64,000 nucleotides of DNA, taken from contig JAZDXN010000029.1 in assembly GCA_037013495.1 (NCBI GenBank), positions 5,778,501 through 5,842,500 on the forward strand. The letters run 5' to 3'. Origin of the DNA: Hippophae tibetana (lineage: Eukaryota > Streptophyta > Magnoliopsida > Rosales > Elaeagnaceae). The notes under the pieces are model-generated. The model ran no database searches. It saw only the letters and a program-made list of their open reading frames with translations, and had not been told where the DNA came from. A program made the translations under genes and the position numbers. This document shows positions 32,104-45,418 of the stretch, piece by piece. Position 1 is the first letter of the stretch, and the number at the start of each line of letters is the position of its first letter.

Positions 32104-34560
32104 TTAGTTTTTGTGGTCATGGCCTCCCAAATTCCGTTGTAGCCTCCCACTCCACCTAATAACTTTAGACACTTCAACTTGTCCACATGACGGTGGGTGA
32201 TAAGGTAGCAACTCTGTGATTGACATTGTACTTTTCAAGCAAGACCCAAAAAGTTTTACTGTAAAAATGGAGTCCATAATTGCAAATGATAGCTCTAGGT
32301 GTTCCAAACCTAGCAAAGATGTTAAACTTCACAAAATCCACAACAACTTTAGAGTAATTAATTCTAATGGCTTTAGCTTCTACCTATTTAGATACGTATT
32401 CCATAACAAGTAAAATATACATACAATCATAAGAGGATGGAAAAGGTCCCATGAAATTAATACCTAATGTCAAATATTTCAACAATAAGAACTGGAATCT
32501 GTGGAATTTGATTCATAGGCTTAAGTTACCTATTTGTTAACAATGGTCATATGTTTTCCAAAGGGTGAAAGCATCTTTGAACAATATTGGCCAATAGAAT
32601 TCACTCTCTAAGATTTTATGAGCAATTCATTTTGCTTCAAAATGTCCCCCACATATATAAGAATAACAAAATGTTAGAAAAGATGTAAACTCAATATCAG
32701 CTACATACCTTCTTAATAATTGATCTAGGCAATATTTCCAAAGGTATGGGTCACCCCACACATTATTTATTAATCTTCTTGAGTTTGAATTTTATAGTTT
32801 GTGATAGGTTTTCTTGGAACTTTTTGGGAACCAAGTTGTTCAATATATTTGCATACCAAGGAGTAAAAATTGTGGTCTTAAGTAGTTGCTTATTTAGGAA
32901 GTCTTCTCCTATTGGAAGTGATTCATCTTCCTGAATTAATCTACTGAGGTGATCTACTACTACATTTTAACTTCCTATTTTGTCCTTGATTTCAAGGTTA
33001 AATTCTTGTAGAAGAAGAATCCATCTTATTAACCTTGACTTGGCATCTTCATTTCTGAGTAAGTACCTAAGAGCTACATGATCAAAGAAAATAGTTACTT
33101 TAGGTCCAATTATATATGATCAAAATTTTTCTAAAGCAAAAATTACTGCTAAATCTCTCTCTCCATTGTAGAGTAATTGAGTTAGGCATCATTTAAAGTT
33201 TATAATGCATAATATATGCATTTGGTAGCTTGCCACCCTTTGTCCCAAAACAGCTCTAACTGTATAGTCACTTATGTCACACATCAGCTCAAATGGTAGA
33301 CTCTAATCAGGTGGCTTAATGAGAGGTGTTGTGTTTAAAAGTTATTTAAATATATTAAATAATTTAAGGCATTCATCATAAAAAAAACACCACATCTTTT
33401 TGCAGTAACTAGGATAGAGGTCTTGTTATTTTTAAGAAATTCTAACCTTCTTCGTATAAGCGGGAGGTGGTAAGGAACGAATAAGCTCTATCTTAGATTT
33501 ATCAATCTCTATTCCTTTTGATGATATTACATGCCCTAAAACTATGTCTTTCTCTACTATAAAATGACATTTTACGCAATTAAATACATAGTTAGTTTCT
33601 ATGCATCTCTTTATAATTAATGTTTGGTTACTGAGGCAGTTATAAAATGAATCTCCACATATAGTAAAATTATTCATAAACACTTCTATAATGCTCTCTA
33701 TATAATAAAAAAATATAATTATCATACACTTTTGAAAGGTGAAGGGAGCATTACCAAGGTCAAACAACAAGAGTCTATAAGCAAAGGTTCCAAAGGAGCA
33801 ATTAAATGCCGTCTTCTCTTTGTCTTCTAGTGCAATAAAAATATGATTATAATCCGAGAAACCATCAAGAAAACAACAGTGAGCATGGCTTGCAAAACAC
33901 TTAAGTATTTGATCAATAAAAGGTAAAGGAAAATGATATTTTTAGGTCATAAAGTTAGGCTTTCAAAAATCAATGCAAATTTTCCACTCGGTTTGGAGTC
34001 GAGTAGGAATCAAATCATTATTCTCATTCTTTACCACTATAACTCTTGACTTATTTGGAATAAATTGGACAAGGCTAACCTACTTGCTATTTGAAATTGG
34101 AAAAATTACACAAACTACCAATAGCTTAATAACTTCTTTCTTAACCACTCTATCATTGGTGGATTCAATTTCCTTTATTGTTCTCTTGTTAGTTTGGCAT
34201 CATCTTCAAGTAATATTTGGTGCATGCACCTAGATTTGTTAATTCCCTTAATCTTAGCAATTGTCCACCCAATCATTGATTTGTATTATCTTAAAACATA
34301 GATTAAGATCAACTCTTGAATAGTTGAAAGCTTAGATGATATAATCATGGAAAATGTGTCTCAATCTCCTAAGTATACATATTTGAGATGTTTTGGGAGA
34401 GGTTTGAGCTCCAAGATGGGTGCCTACACAATGGAAGGCAAAAGTTTCTCATTAGACATGGGAAGAGAAATATATAAAAGATTATGCCTGTTTATCTTTG
34501 AAGAAGAGTCAAAAGATGCAATAATCTCTTTACATTCCTTTACTCTGTCAATATCCCCTT
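32104..34560 (-). pseudogene. Decayed Athila-type pol fragment (element D)
   Basis: Read leftward from 34560: the segment before reverse transcriptase (ELKPLPKHLKYVYLGD), reverse transcriptase at 33.9-33.4 kb (FDLGNAPFTFQKCM, then VFMNNFTICGDSF), RNase H remnants at 33.3-33.0 kb, and the integrase core at 32.4-32.1 kb ([11 protein letters not shown]). The catalytic FMDD is changed to FMNN, and stops and frameshifts abound. Gag and protease are missing: at about 34565 the sequence passes into a + strand gag of another element. No LTR was recognised for it. Confidence 0.75.
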
Positions 34561-34565
34561 CTTCA

Positions 34566-37430
34566 TCACTTAAAAAGACTAGGCCATCGCATTATAATGG
34601 TACCCTAAATCCTAACATTGTTGAAGGATGGATTCAGGACATTAAAAAGAAGTTGAACTCTTGAAATGTTCTAACATGTTTGGAGCTAGATTCACTGCGA
34701 AGAAATTAAATGAAAAGGCCAACTATTGGTGGGACTCCATGAGTAAAGGAAGGGACATCAACACTATCACTTAGGAGGAATTCGTGCAAATGTTCCACTA
34801 AAGGTTTTTCCATGATGCTGCCAAAGCGTGGTCAAATTTATAAACCTCAAGTAAAAAGATATGTCAGTTGCATAATATGAAACCCATTTCAACCAATTAT
34901 CAAGGTTTGAGAAAGATATGATGATTTAAGACTTGAACAAAATTGCTAAATTTTTAATGGGTCTGTGAGATGACATTTGAAAATAACTTATGTATTAATG
35001 ACTTTGAACCTACACTACAATTATTGTTAAAATTTATAGGATTGAACAAGTCAATTTGGAGCAATTAAAGGTGACTACATCATCACTGAAAGCTAAAGAT
35101 AAAGCAAAATAAAAGAAGAAATTTTATAAAATAAAATGTGGCGATCAACGTAGTAGGTCATCTAAAAGTAATTCCTTTAAAAATCCTCGATATCATCCCT
35201 ATGTTTTTTTCTACTACAACTAACATGGGCACTTGAAGCATAACTATCCTGAGCTTACAATCAACCAGTATGGAGGAGGATTGCAATCTACTTTTAGTTC
35301 TAGGGCATCTAATACTCGAAGAAATTTTCCAAGAAAAAGTAAGCAATTTCGTTGGAAGCTATAATAAAAAATTTAGCAACCAAGATGATCCTTTCAAGTA
35401 GTCTTTTCAACAACCTTCGAATCTTGCGTAAACCTTTCAACGTCAACAATCTACTTGTGTGAAGGATAAGGGAACAAAGGTGTTAACTTTCAAGGATGAG
35501 GATCGTAAGGTTAAGCCTTTGCGATATTAGGCAGGCAAGAGGAACCCAAGATCAATGACGTTGTTAAAGGTATGGTTTACTATACCACTCTTAGGTACGA
35601 GCTTTCTTCAATACTGGTGCCACTTATTCTTTCATTTCTTTGACCTATGACCAACTATTAAAACATACTTATGAAACCATAAAAAGCCTCCTTACTTTGA
35701 ATACTCCTCTTAGAGTCTCTTCTAATGTCTTTTATATTTGTAAAATTTGTTTAATTGGACTTAACTATCATCGATTCCTAGCTAATCTTGTTATACTTGA
35801 TATGGGTTATTTTTATGTCATCCTAATCATGGATTTTTTAATCAAATATGAAGCATTTGTAGATTTCTCTAAGAAGAAGGTTACTATTCAAATTCTCAAT
35901 GGTGAAAAGGTTCAATTTTATAGCGAAAGATTAGTGAACCTTTCCAATGCTTTTCTTAAGTGCTTTTTAGGAGGAAGATAAAATCAAGAAAATGTAGTCC
36001 TTTTGAATTTTATAGAAGTGGTTACTGATAATGGAAAGAGCATGGTATGAATACTAGTCATTAATTAATACTGGGATATTTTTCCAGAACATCTACTTGG
36101 ACTTCTTCCAGGTCAAGAGATTGATTTTATAATTGAGTTGTATTATGGCACTATGCCAATATCTATCGTTTCTTATCAAATGGCACTAGTGGAGAAATAG
36201 TAATTAAGGAAACAACTGGATGAGCTATTGGTAAAAGGTTTCATTCAACCTAGTTCGTCACCTTGGGGAGTGCCTATTCTATTTTTCAAAAAGAAGAATG
36301 AAAGTTTCAGATTATGCATTGATTATCGTCAACTTAACATATTAATCGTAAAGAACAAGTATCAATTACCTCATATAGATGAATTGTTTAACCAACTTAA
36401 TGGCACAAGTTTCTTCTCATAAATTGACCTAAGGTCTGGATATTATCAATTGCGGGATAAAGAGTCGAACATAGCAAAAACTACTTTTTTGTACACTATA
36501 TGGGCATTTTGAATTTTATGTTATGCCATTTGGTTTAACCAATGCTACTGCTACTTTTATGGACTTAATGAATTGAGTATTTCAACCCTACTTAGATCAA
36601 TTTATCATTGAGTTTATCGTGATATCTTGATTTATTGAAAAACGAGTGAAGAGCATGAATAGCATCTTACAATTATCTTACAAACTCTTAGAAAGCATCA
36701 ATAATATGCAAAGTTTGAAAAATGTGATTTCTGGCTTACTAAAGTCAAATTCCTTGGACATGTCATATATGGAAAAGGTATTGTTGTGGATCCCTCCAAA
36801 ATTGAAGAAGTATTAAGTTGGGAATAGCTAAGAAATGTGATCAAAATTCAAAGTTTTCTTGGACTAATTGGATATTATTAATGTTTCGTACAAGACTTCT
36901 CAAAGATTATTACACCTTTGGCATAGCTTACCTTAAAGGATTCAAGTTTATATGGGACAGAGTTTGGGAAAATTCATTTCTGGAGTTGAAAGCACAACTG
37001 ACAATTACACCAATTCTTATTGTACCAAACATGGTGGAACCTTATGTGGTCTTTACTAGCACTTCACTACAAGGTCTTGGATATGTTCTAATGCTAAATT
37101 ATTGAGTGGTTACTTATAAATCGTGGTAACTCAAAATTCATGAAAGGAATAACCCAACACATGACATGGAGTTAGCAACTGTGGCCTTTGCCTTGAAGAT
37201 GTGGAGATGTTATCTCTATGGTGCCAAATTTTAAATCTATTCAAATTATAAAAAGTCTCAAATATTTTTTCTCAAAATTATCTCCATTTAAGACGTAGAA
37301 AGTGCGTACAATACCTTCAAGATCATGATTTCACTTTGTAGTACCATCCTAGCAAAGCATATACACTAGCAGATTCTTTGAGTCATAAGTTGGGTTTTAT
37401 TGCACAAGTGATATTAATACATAGCAAAAA
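34566..37430 (+). pseudogene. Tekay-like gypsy gag-protease-RT-RNase H, decayed (5' part)
   Basis: Gag starts with a PSHYNGTLNPNIVEGWIQDI segment at 34.58 kb, followed by gag remnants to 35.5 kb. A retropepsin-like region follows at 35640-35981 (SFISLTYDQLLK, ILIMDFLIKYEAFVDFSKKK). Reverse transcriptase runs from 36228 ([30 protein letters not shown]) through a degenerate active site (YRDILIY near 36.62 kb) to [13 protein letters not shown] at 36.75 kb. RNase H follows ([21 protein letters not shown]) and ends near 37.4 kb with ADSLSHKL. Many stops. The integrase continues at 42.41 kb, so 37431-42410 is an insertion. Confidence 0.75.
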
Positions 37431-39031
37431 ATTCGGATGATAAAAGGTTACGAGCTGAATTTGTATAATGATAGGAGACAAGCATTCTTATACAACTTCA
37501 CATGAAGTCCTACATTGTTAGAAAATATAAAAGTGGCACATTCTAACAATCCTAAAATCTATGAAGTATGGTGTAGAACTCTTAAAGGTAAGAGATCAAT
37601 GGGAAAGTACACAGATCAAAATTTACTATAAATCTCATTATACTTGTGTCTGTGTGTTGGCTTCTTGTATACAAGACATGATGTCTGTTATTTTACTTAG
37701 TGTTTCTACCTTCCTTTGTGTAAGGTCAGTTATTATTGATCATTAATTCACACACACAAATAGTTAGGTACACTTTGTATGCAAGCATGTTTACACATAC
37801 CACAAGATTGATTTTCATAGTGTGTATACTAAGTGGAGTGTTGGCTTTCAAAGAGCAAATGTGTGAGCTAGCCGACATTGTCACTTGTGTTTTTGGTTCA
37901 TTTTAGGTATGGATATTTATGGAAAGTACTCAAAACAATTTGAAAAAATATGACTTTTTACAACCTTGCCACCAAGCTCACTAGGGACCTTGCCATAAGT
38001 GGTGGAAAAGTGGCTAACGAGGTGGTTGGCAAGGTGGAAAACCCGAGTTCTATAAATACCCCACATTTTTTCTTATTTAGTATCCAAAAAATGTAGTAAA
38101 GCTCTATCAAATTGACATCTCCTTTTTCTATTACCTGATCACTAATACCTTAAGTGTTGTTCATTATTAGTGATTAATAATTGTGTGAGAAAAACCGTAC
38201 TTATGAGTGTTGAGTACTCGGGATGGTGTTTGTAAGTGGGTTATATGTGAGTTGTGTGTTAGTTAGGAGTTGCTTAGATGCAACTCTTTATTTGTGAGAG
38301 CTTTATTGTGAGAATGAGATAACTTAAATTCTTTGAGTTCTTATACCTCTTATTATATGTAATAAAAGATAGGTTTTTGAGTTTGAGGGTAGTCGTCAAG
38401 ATTGAGAGTAGTTACATTTTTGGTTATTGATCTATACTTACTCATCACACCATATTGGTTGGTGTGGGTTTTGCAGGAAAGTCGAGTTCGTGTGTGAAAT
38501 TAAGTTGTTGTGAAAGTAGCAAGCAAGAGCAATAATAGGTAGTTAAGACAAAGGTCTCAACTGATAAAGGTAACAGTGGTTTTATTTCTTTTAAAGTGTA
38601 ACTATTTTATTATTTAGTGGATTATTTACTACTAAGTGGTTGCCTTAAGCAAATCGAGGGTGTTACCACATAGATAAAGTTTATATATGGGTTTATCTTG
38701 TTATATCTAATGGTATACATGCTCGACTGTGTGGCTAGTATAATCAAAGTTTAAAGGGTGTACGTTCCTACATACTAAAGTTTAAACTCTAATTGGAAAG
38801 CTTCTATTTTTTTTCTTTATCACCTACTTTCCATTTATTGAAATCTATATATATTGCTTTATTATATTACTTGTCGTTGAGTATAAGTATTGCATCAGTA
38901 TTTATCTATCATGTGTTTATATCTCTATGATTTGCATGTTGGAGCTATGTCCTTAAGCAGTCAGTATCACTTTAACCTGATTATGTATCAAGTCTTGGAC
39001 TCTTTCAATGTTGTAATGCATGATTAGTATG
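37431..39031 (+). other. Inserted region with LTR-like promoter features
   Basis: No coding domain. It has a perfect 10-bp inverted repeat (ATTGTTAGAA 37514-37523, TTCTAACAAT 37541-37550), a TATA-like CTATAAATACCCC near 38051 and, further on, polyadenylation-like TAATAAAAG near 38360, consistent with an LTR. Part of it (about 38780-39010) resembles 41846-42070 in diverged direct orientation. Boundaries unknown. Confidence 0.4.
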
Positions 39032-39822
39032 TGATGCAAACCCTCCAAGTGAACAACCCTAGGAACCTATAAACTCAAAGGAATAGGAATAATCAATTTT
39101 GCTAGGAACGTGCTGAAGATGATTGGATTAGAATTCTAAGGAAACAAAGCCCTTTAAACCCTAACCTTTGGTATAATCAGTTTAGAAGCCTAAGGAAACA
39201 AAGTCCTTAAAACCCTAACCTTGAGATTCCACAAAGGATGATCACTCCCTTTAATAAGTTGAGTTAAAGAATTCAATCAAGAACACAAGAAAGCCAAGAA
39301 AGAAGCTTTCTGAAATAAACCTTTTATTAATGATATATGATCTACCTAAGATTACATAGCTGCTGCATTTTTATAACAACAAACCATAAAAATATCCTAG
39401 ACGAAATTCAAACCCTAAAGAAACCATATACAAAAAATGGCCTATTTAGAGGTAGATTAGGCCTAATCAATCCTTAAAAAATAAAAGACTAAAAAGACTT
39501 ATGATAAATAAAACATAAAAGGCCCACAATTAACTAAAATAAAATTTTCTTCCCAAATTGATCCTTGCACCCAACTTGATCTTCCAAATATATCCCTTGC
39601 ATATAAAGATAATGGACCATCCTTGGTAAAGCTTTGGAATCTTCAAATTCAGTTTTAGAATCTTTTAGCATAGCCTCTTTGTATTGCAATTCCATGATCA
39701 AGCCTTGCAAAGCTTCTGTCATCCTCTTTGTCTCTTCCCTAGTCATTGGACCACCAATTCCTTACAAAATATCTTGAGAATATTTGAGAACATTAACTTG
39801 ATCAACACCTTAATCTCTATTA
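39032..39822 (-). repeat. 3' LTR of the Reina-like mini-element
   Basis: Partner of 41005-41794. On the minus strand it follows a purine tract (AGAGAGGAGGTGAG) and begins with TAATAGAG, where TG would be expected; both LTRs share this TA start. Confidence 0.8.
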
Positions 39823-41004
39823 CTCACCTCCTCTCTGAAAATATTCATCCTCGGATCACCTACATCAAACGAAGATAAATAAATGACATTAAAAATTGCT
39901 CTAACATTACCATAGTCACTTATAAAATCTATCTTGTAGGCGTTATCATTGATCTATTCCAAGACTTGAAAAGGTTTATCTCCTCGAGGATGCAATTTTG
40001 ATTTATGTTGGGTAGGAAACCTCTCCTTATGCATGTGCACCCAAACCTAATCTCCAAGTTGGGAAATAACCTTCAAATGCCCTTATTATCTTGCTTAGCA
40101 TATTATTCATTCTTCCTTTCAATGTTGGCCAGAACTCTGGCAAGTAAATCCTTCACAAAATCTACCTTTTTCTTACCATCAAAATTAGCATGCTCATTAG
40201 TAGGCAAAGGTATGAAAACTCAATATGTGACAAAAACTTCTCCCACAACCTTAAATTCTTTCGAATGATAGCACGCAACAAAGTAGTGAGTCTTCTATTA
40301 ATTACTTCAGTTTGACCATTAGTTTGAGGATGTGCAATAGTAGAAAAAAAACATTTAGTTCCTAATTTATTCTATAAAGTGTGCCAAAAATGACATAAGA
40401 ACTTAACATCTCTATCACTAACAATTGTCTTAGGTAACCCATGCATATGGACCACTTCTTTAAAGAATAAATCAGTAATATGTGTTGCATCATTGGTTTT
40501 AGAACATGCAATAAAATGAGCCATTTTACTAAACCTATCAACAACAACAAATATGATATGATTACCACGTTGAGTCCTTAGTAATCCTAAAACAAAATCA
40601 ATAGATATATAAATCCAAGGTTGATTAGGCATATGTAAAGGGGTATACAAGCCATATGGTTTAACTTTAGATTTTCCTTGCCTACATGTAATGCACCTTT
40701 CACAAATAGATTGCATATCATGCTTCATATTAGGCCAATAAATATGCTCACATAAAATATATAAAGTCTTTATAACACCAAAGTGACCCATCATACCATC
40801 CACATAACTTTCCCTAACAAGCAGCTCATAAGCAGAACAAATAGCCACACATAATTTATCTTTCTTGAATAGAAATCCTCCATGCCTATAAAAAACCACC
40901 AAACGCACACTTATCACATACATTCCATGCTTGGCTGAAATCAAAATCATTGGCATACATGTGATAAGTAGTACATACCTCCTAGACAATATCCTAACAC
41001 CAAA
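39823..41004 (-). pseudogene. Integrase of the Reina-like mini-element
   Basis: The frame at 40989-40372 encodes the zinc-finger part (HFGVIKTLYILCEHIYWPNM, CERCITCRQGKSKV) and the catalytic core start ([45 protein letters not shown]). Two catalytic Asp are visible; the Glu region follows after a break, to about 40.2 kb. The C-terminal part reads KERFPTQHKSKLHPRGDKPF near 40.0 kb and ends in FREEV before the LTR. Confidence 0.8.
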
Positions 41005-41794
41005 TGATGTGGATCCTCTAGGAAAACAAGTCTAGGAACCCATAAACTCAAAGGAATAGGAACAATCGATTTTGTTAGAAAAGTGTTAAAGATGATTGGA
41101 TTAGAACCCTAAGGAAACAAAGTCCTTAAAACCCTAACCTTTGGTATGATTGGATTAGAACCATAAGGAAACAAAGTCCTTAAAACCCTAACCTTAAGAC
41201 ACCACAAAGTATGATCACTTCTTTTGATAAGTCAAAATCAAGCATTCAATCAAGAACACAAGAAGGAAAAGTAAGAAGCTTTCTGAAATAAACTTTTTAT
41301 TAATGATAATGGTATGTCTAAGATTACATAGCTACTACATTTTTATAACAATAAACCATAAAAAAATCCTAAACAAAATTCAAACCCTAAAGAAACCCTA
41401 GATGAAATTGGCCTATTTAGTGGTAGAATGGACCTAATCAATCATTAAAAAAATAAAAGACTGAAAAGACTTATGATAAATAAAACATAAAAGACCCATA
41501 TTTAACTAAAACAAAAATTACTTCCCAAATTAATCCTTGCACCCAACTTGATCCTCCAAATCTATCCCTTGTATAAAAAGATAATATACCATCCTTGAAA
41601 AAGCTTTGGAATCTTCAAATTCAGTTTTAGAATCTTCTAGCACAGCCTTTTTGTACTGTACTTCCATAATCAAGCCTTGCAAAGCTTATTTCATCATTTT
41701 TTCCTTTCCCCTAGTCATTGGACCGCCAATTCCCTACAAAGGATCTTGAGAATATTTGGGAATATCAACTTGGTCAGCACCTCGATCTCCATTA
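41005..41794 (-). repeat. 5' LTR of the Reina-like mini-element
   Basis: Partner of 39032-39822. Next to its inner end, at about 41003-40985 on the minus strand, TTTGGTGTTAGGAT stands where the primer-binding site should be and is at best a degenerate one. Confidence 0.8.
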
Positions 41795-42410
41795 GTATGT
41801 ATGATAGCATATTTTTAGTTTCTATCACATATTTTATATCATACTAAATGCATACTCTAATTAGAAAGTGTGTTAGTTATAAGTTGTTGCATGCTTTCTT
41901 TTCTTTCTATAAAGTGTAAATATAGTTTTTTAATCATTACGTATGTTGTAGCAAATTTATCTGTCAGCTCTCTGACTAATTATATTACTTATGTATGTTA
42001 CATGCATATGAGTTTTCTAAAGAGTTTGTATCTTCTTACCCTGATGCATCCCAAGTGTCGAACTCTTTAATTGGCTTGCTATGTTTAGATTGATCGCATG
42101 CTATGAGAGTATAATTATTATTTATAGAATATGTTCCCACATATGAAGTCTTGAAATGATTGCAAATCGTTTGTTTATATGAGTTGCTAGTCTATATAGG
42201 AGCCTATAAGGCACACCAACACTAATATGTTTACTACAGATAATTATTCTCGTATCTCTAAAGAATTTTAGTTGTGTGTTGAATTAAGCATGTTGATTTG
42301 TAATTTTATCATGCAAGTTTCTTAATTCATATTTGTGAGCTGGGCTTGGCCTAATTAATATAGAGCACATGAAAAGATTCTATGGGTTGGCGTCTCCACC
42401 CCTCATCTAG
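41795..42410 (+). other. Right part of the inserted region
   Basis: Continues the sequence interrupted by the mini-element. It contains a diverged direct repeat of the stretch at 38780-39010 (shared ACTCTAATT-GAAAG and TCAAGT-type strings). No gene recognised; the open frame at 41870-42070 has no domain. Confidence 0.4.
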
Positions 42411-43734
42411 GTCCCAATTACCTTTTTGAGTCAGAAGAATAATTTATCATTGTAAAAAAAACTTTACGTAGGGAAATCTTGATTTATGGTACATCCTGGA
42501 AGCACAAAAATGTATCATGATTTAAAAAGGACATATTGGTGGAGAATAATGAAGAAATATGTATCTTAGTTTGTAGACAACTACATGATATATCAATAAG
42601 TCTAGGTGGATCATAAGAAACTACAGGACTACTTCAACCACTCCTAGTACCCGAATGAAAATGGGACAAATAACCATAGGCTTTGTCCAAGGATTACTGC
42701 GTACTTCTTAAGGTCGTGATTATATTTGGGTAATTGTTGACCGTCTCATAAAGTATTTCATTCTAGTTAAAACTCGATATTTGGTGAATGCTTTGAGTAA
42801 GGTATACATTTGTGAAATTGTATGATTTCATGGCCTACCAAAGTTGATTGTGTTAGATCGAGATCTAAAATTTACCTCATGTTTGTGGAATTGCATACAA
42901 GAAGCATTGGGCATAGAATTATTGTATAGCAAGACTTATCATTCTAAAATAGGTGAACAACCTAAAAGGGTTATTCAAATGTTAGAAGATATGATGCGAG
43001 CTTGTGTTATGGAATTAAGAAGAAATTGGATCAAACACCTACCATTAGTTGAGTTTGCCTACAACAACAGTTATCATGTTAGCTTTGGGATGACATCTTA
43101 TGAAGCCTCGTATGGATAACCATGTAGATCTCTGATATGTTGGGAAAAATGTGAAGATTTTAGAAAAATGAGAATTGATATTATATAAGAAACAACTGAA
43201 AAGATTCACACTATGCAAGAATAACCTAGTGTAGCTCAAAGTCAATACAAGAGTTAAGCATCGACCATTAAACTTCGAAGTAGATGATTGCATTTTTCTC
43301 AATGTTCAACCTTGAAAGGGAGTAACTTTAAATAAAAGGAAAGTTACCACCATACTAAAGTAGGCCATTTTGAATTGTAAAAAGAACTGGTGATGTAGCA
43401 TATCAATTATAGTTACCTCTAGAATTGTCATAAGTTCACAATGTTTTTCGTGTATTTGCTCTACAAAAATGTCAACAAAATCATAATAGTATATAGGATT
43501 GGACATAATTGCTATTATAGGAAGATGCATCATATGAAGAAGAAGTGGTAATAATAATTGATTTCTAAGTCAAAAACTTGAGAATGATAGCAATACCATT
43601 AATAAAAGTTTAGTGGGGACATCATAGCATTGAAGATGTAACTTGGGAGTTAGAGTCTGAAGTTCATTCGAAATATCCTTACTTGTTTTAAAGAGTTGCA
43701 AATTTTGAGGATGAAATTTTCTTTAGGGGTAGGA
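42411..43734 (+). pseudogene. Tekay-like integrase and chromodomain, decayed (3' part)
   Basis: Begins with LRREIL and HPGSTKMYHDLKRTYWW-type sequence, the integrase zinc-finger region. The core follows at 42844-43119 (VLDRDLKFTSCLW, YHSKIGEQPKRVIQMLEDMM, HLPLVEFAYNNSYH), where the catalytic D is retained and the expected Glu-containing GQTERV is altered to GEQPKRV. Near 43.6-43.7 kb the C-terminus reads VTWELESEVHSKYPYLF, the end of a chromodomain as in Tekay-type chromoviruses. Stops throughout. Confidence 0.8.
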
Positions 43735-45418
43735 TTGTGATTATAAAACCCCGAGGATATATATTTAATTATAAAAGTTTAATGAGAAGAATTTTTAATA
43801 ATATTTTAAGATATAGAGACATATCAAGAAATTCCATGTAAAAAATCAAATTTATCAAAAAAAATTGAAAATCTTATATCAAGCTCGTCGAGGTCTCATA
43901 GTTGGTGAATGCATGATGAGGGCTGGCAAGGATTTTACACATTGGTTGGGTGTCTTTGAGACCTCGTCACGGGTGCTTATTGAGCCACCGACAAAGATAG
44001 CAATGAGCACAAGTTATGGTCTACAAATAGCCATAGATTAGCTCCTGTTTTTCATACAAAAAATCTCATCCTCTCTTTCTCTCTTTAAAATTTTCTATAT
44101 CTAAGATATTACAATTTTTGGTACATTTCTAAGAAAAATTCGAGGATTAAATATTCAGGCTTTAGATTTTGAAAATGTGGAGTGTTAGGATGAAAAATTA
44201 TTAATTTTTATTCCAAAAAACTTGAAAAGCTAAAAAATTTCATTTAAGCATTAAATTTACATTATGTAAATTAATAAGGAATATTACTAACTCTTTGAAA
44301 AAATTATAAAAAAAATGTGCTTAGTTTTTGCTAAAATGGAAAAGGAGTTAGCGATAACTTTAGGACCATGGATGGACGAACTTTCAGGCAGGGGTTATTA
44401 CTCAAACTTTTTTATTCATGCATAATTTTATGAAAATGTCATGCATCATATATTTACAAATGAAGGAAAACGGATGCCATTTTTTTAATGAAAAATGTTA
44501 TGAATGTTGTTATAATAAAATACTTGATGAAAACATTTTTATACATACATGGAGAACTTTTATATGAAACAAGTATTAAAAATATTATACATGGCATCTG
44601 AGATTTTATGCATACATTATGAAATTATTTTCATGGGGAATGTTATACCTATATGGAGGTCGTACATAGTATGGTACCCATGGGCTACTAGTTACAGTAT
44701 ACTATTTTTTTAATAAATTGCATATATGTATTGTATTTACGTGTATCTCGAAGTTTTTCAATACATGGATCTCAAAGATTGTCCATATATGGGTCTCGAA
44801 GTTTATCGCATATGAGCCTTGGAGGTTGACTCTCCATGTGTCTTGTAATAGACCGTGTATATGATGTGGACATTATTATCCATGCACTTCAGAGTTGACC
44901 AATACATGTGCCATACTTATCTCGAAGTATGACCATACATGGGGCCAGATGTGCGTCTTGAAGGTTAACTGTGCATATGCTTATGTATTTCAAAGTTGAC
45001 CACTACATATGGAGATTCCATAACATGTATTGGATTTTAAACTTGACATGGCATATTTTATATCGTATAAGTATGCATGGGATACCTGGAATGTACACTC
45101 CACTCAGTATTGGAAGTACATGTATACTAGATTTTATAAATAAATTCCCCAAACATTATCACTTATACTAATAATGTTATTTTATTCATGCATGAATTTT
45201 ATTAATATACATCATGAATTATATTATTTGTTGTGATATTACTTGGAGTAAACTCCTACTGAGTTAGTTATAGCTCACCTCATTTCCCTATTAATTTTCC
45301 ATATTAGTCTTAGTAAACTGGCCCGAGGTTCCATATTGAGTAAAGAAGTAAAATTTAGGTTTACTTTTATCTTGTTATTTTCATGTGTATCCTCTATTAT
45401 TGGAGAAATTTACTAATT
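43735..45418 (+). mobile_element. 3' LTR of the Tekay-like element, left part
   Basis: Starts TGTGATTATAAAACCCC after a purine-rich AGGGGTAGGAT and continues to the TAATT at 45414-45418, where the Reina-like element 2 is inserted. The right part is 52030-52254, ending GGCGTGACA, which together make an LTR of about 1.9 kb. The stretch 44740-45010 has degenerate repeats. Confidence 0.75.
44740..45010 (+). repeat. Degenerate short tandem repeats in the Tekay-like LTR
   Basis: Repeated words resembling TCTCGAAGTTGACCATACATG recur about every 25-45 bp (for example near 44748, 44796, 44930). They lie in the U3 half. Function unknown. Confidence 0.55.

Larger units (their letters stand above)
39032..41794 (-). 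mobile_element. Reina-like gypsy mini-element with perfect target duplication
   Basis: Two LTRs of about 790 bp (39032-39822 and 41005-41794) flank only 1.18 kb of interior. GTATG stands immediately on both sides (39027-39031 and 41795-41799), so this is one insertion event. The interior encodes only integrase; gag, protease, reverse transcriptase and RNase H are absent. It therefore needed a helper, or lost this part later by deletion. Confidence 0.85.
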
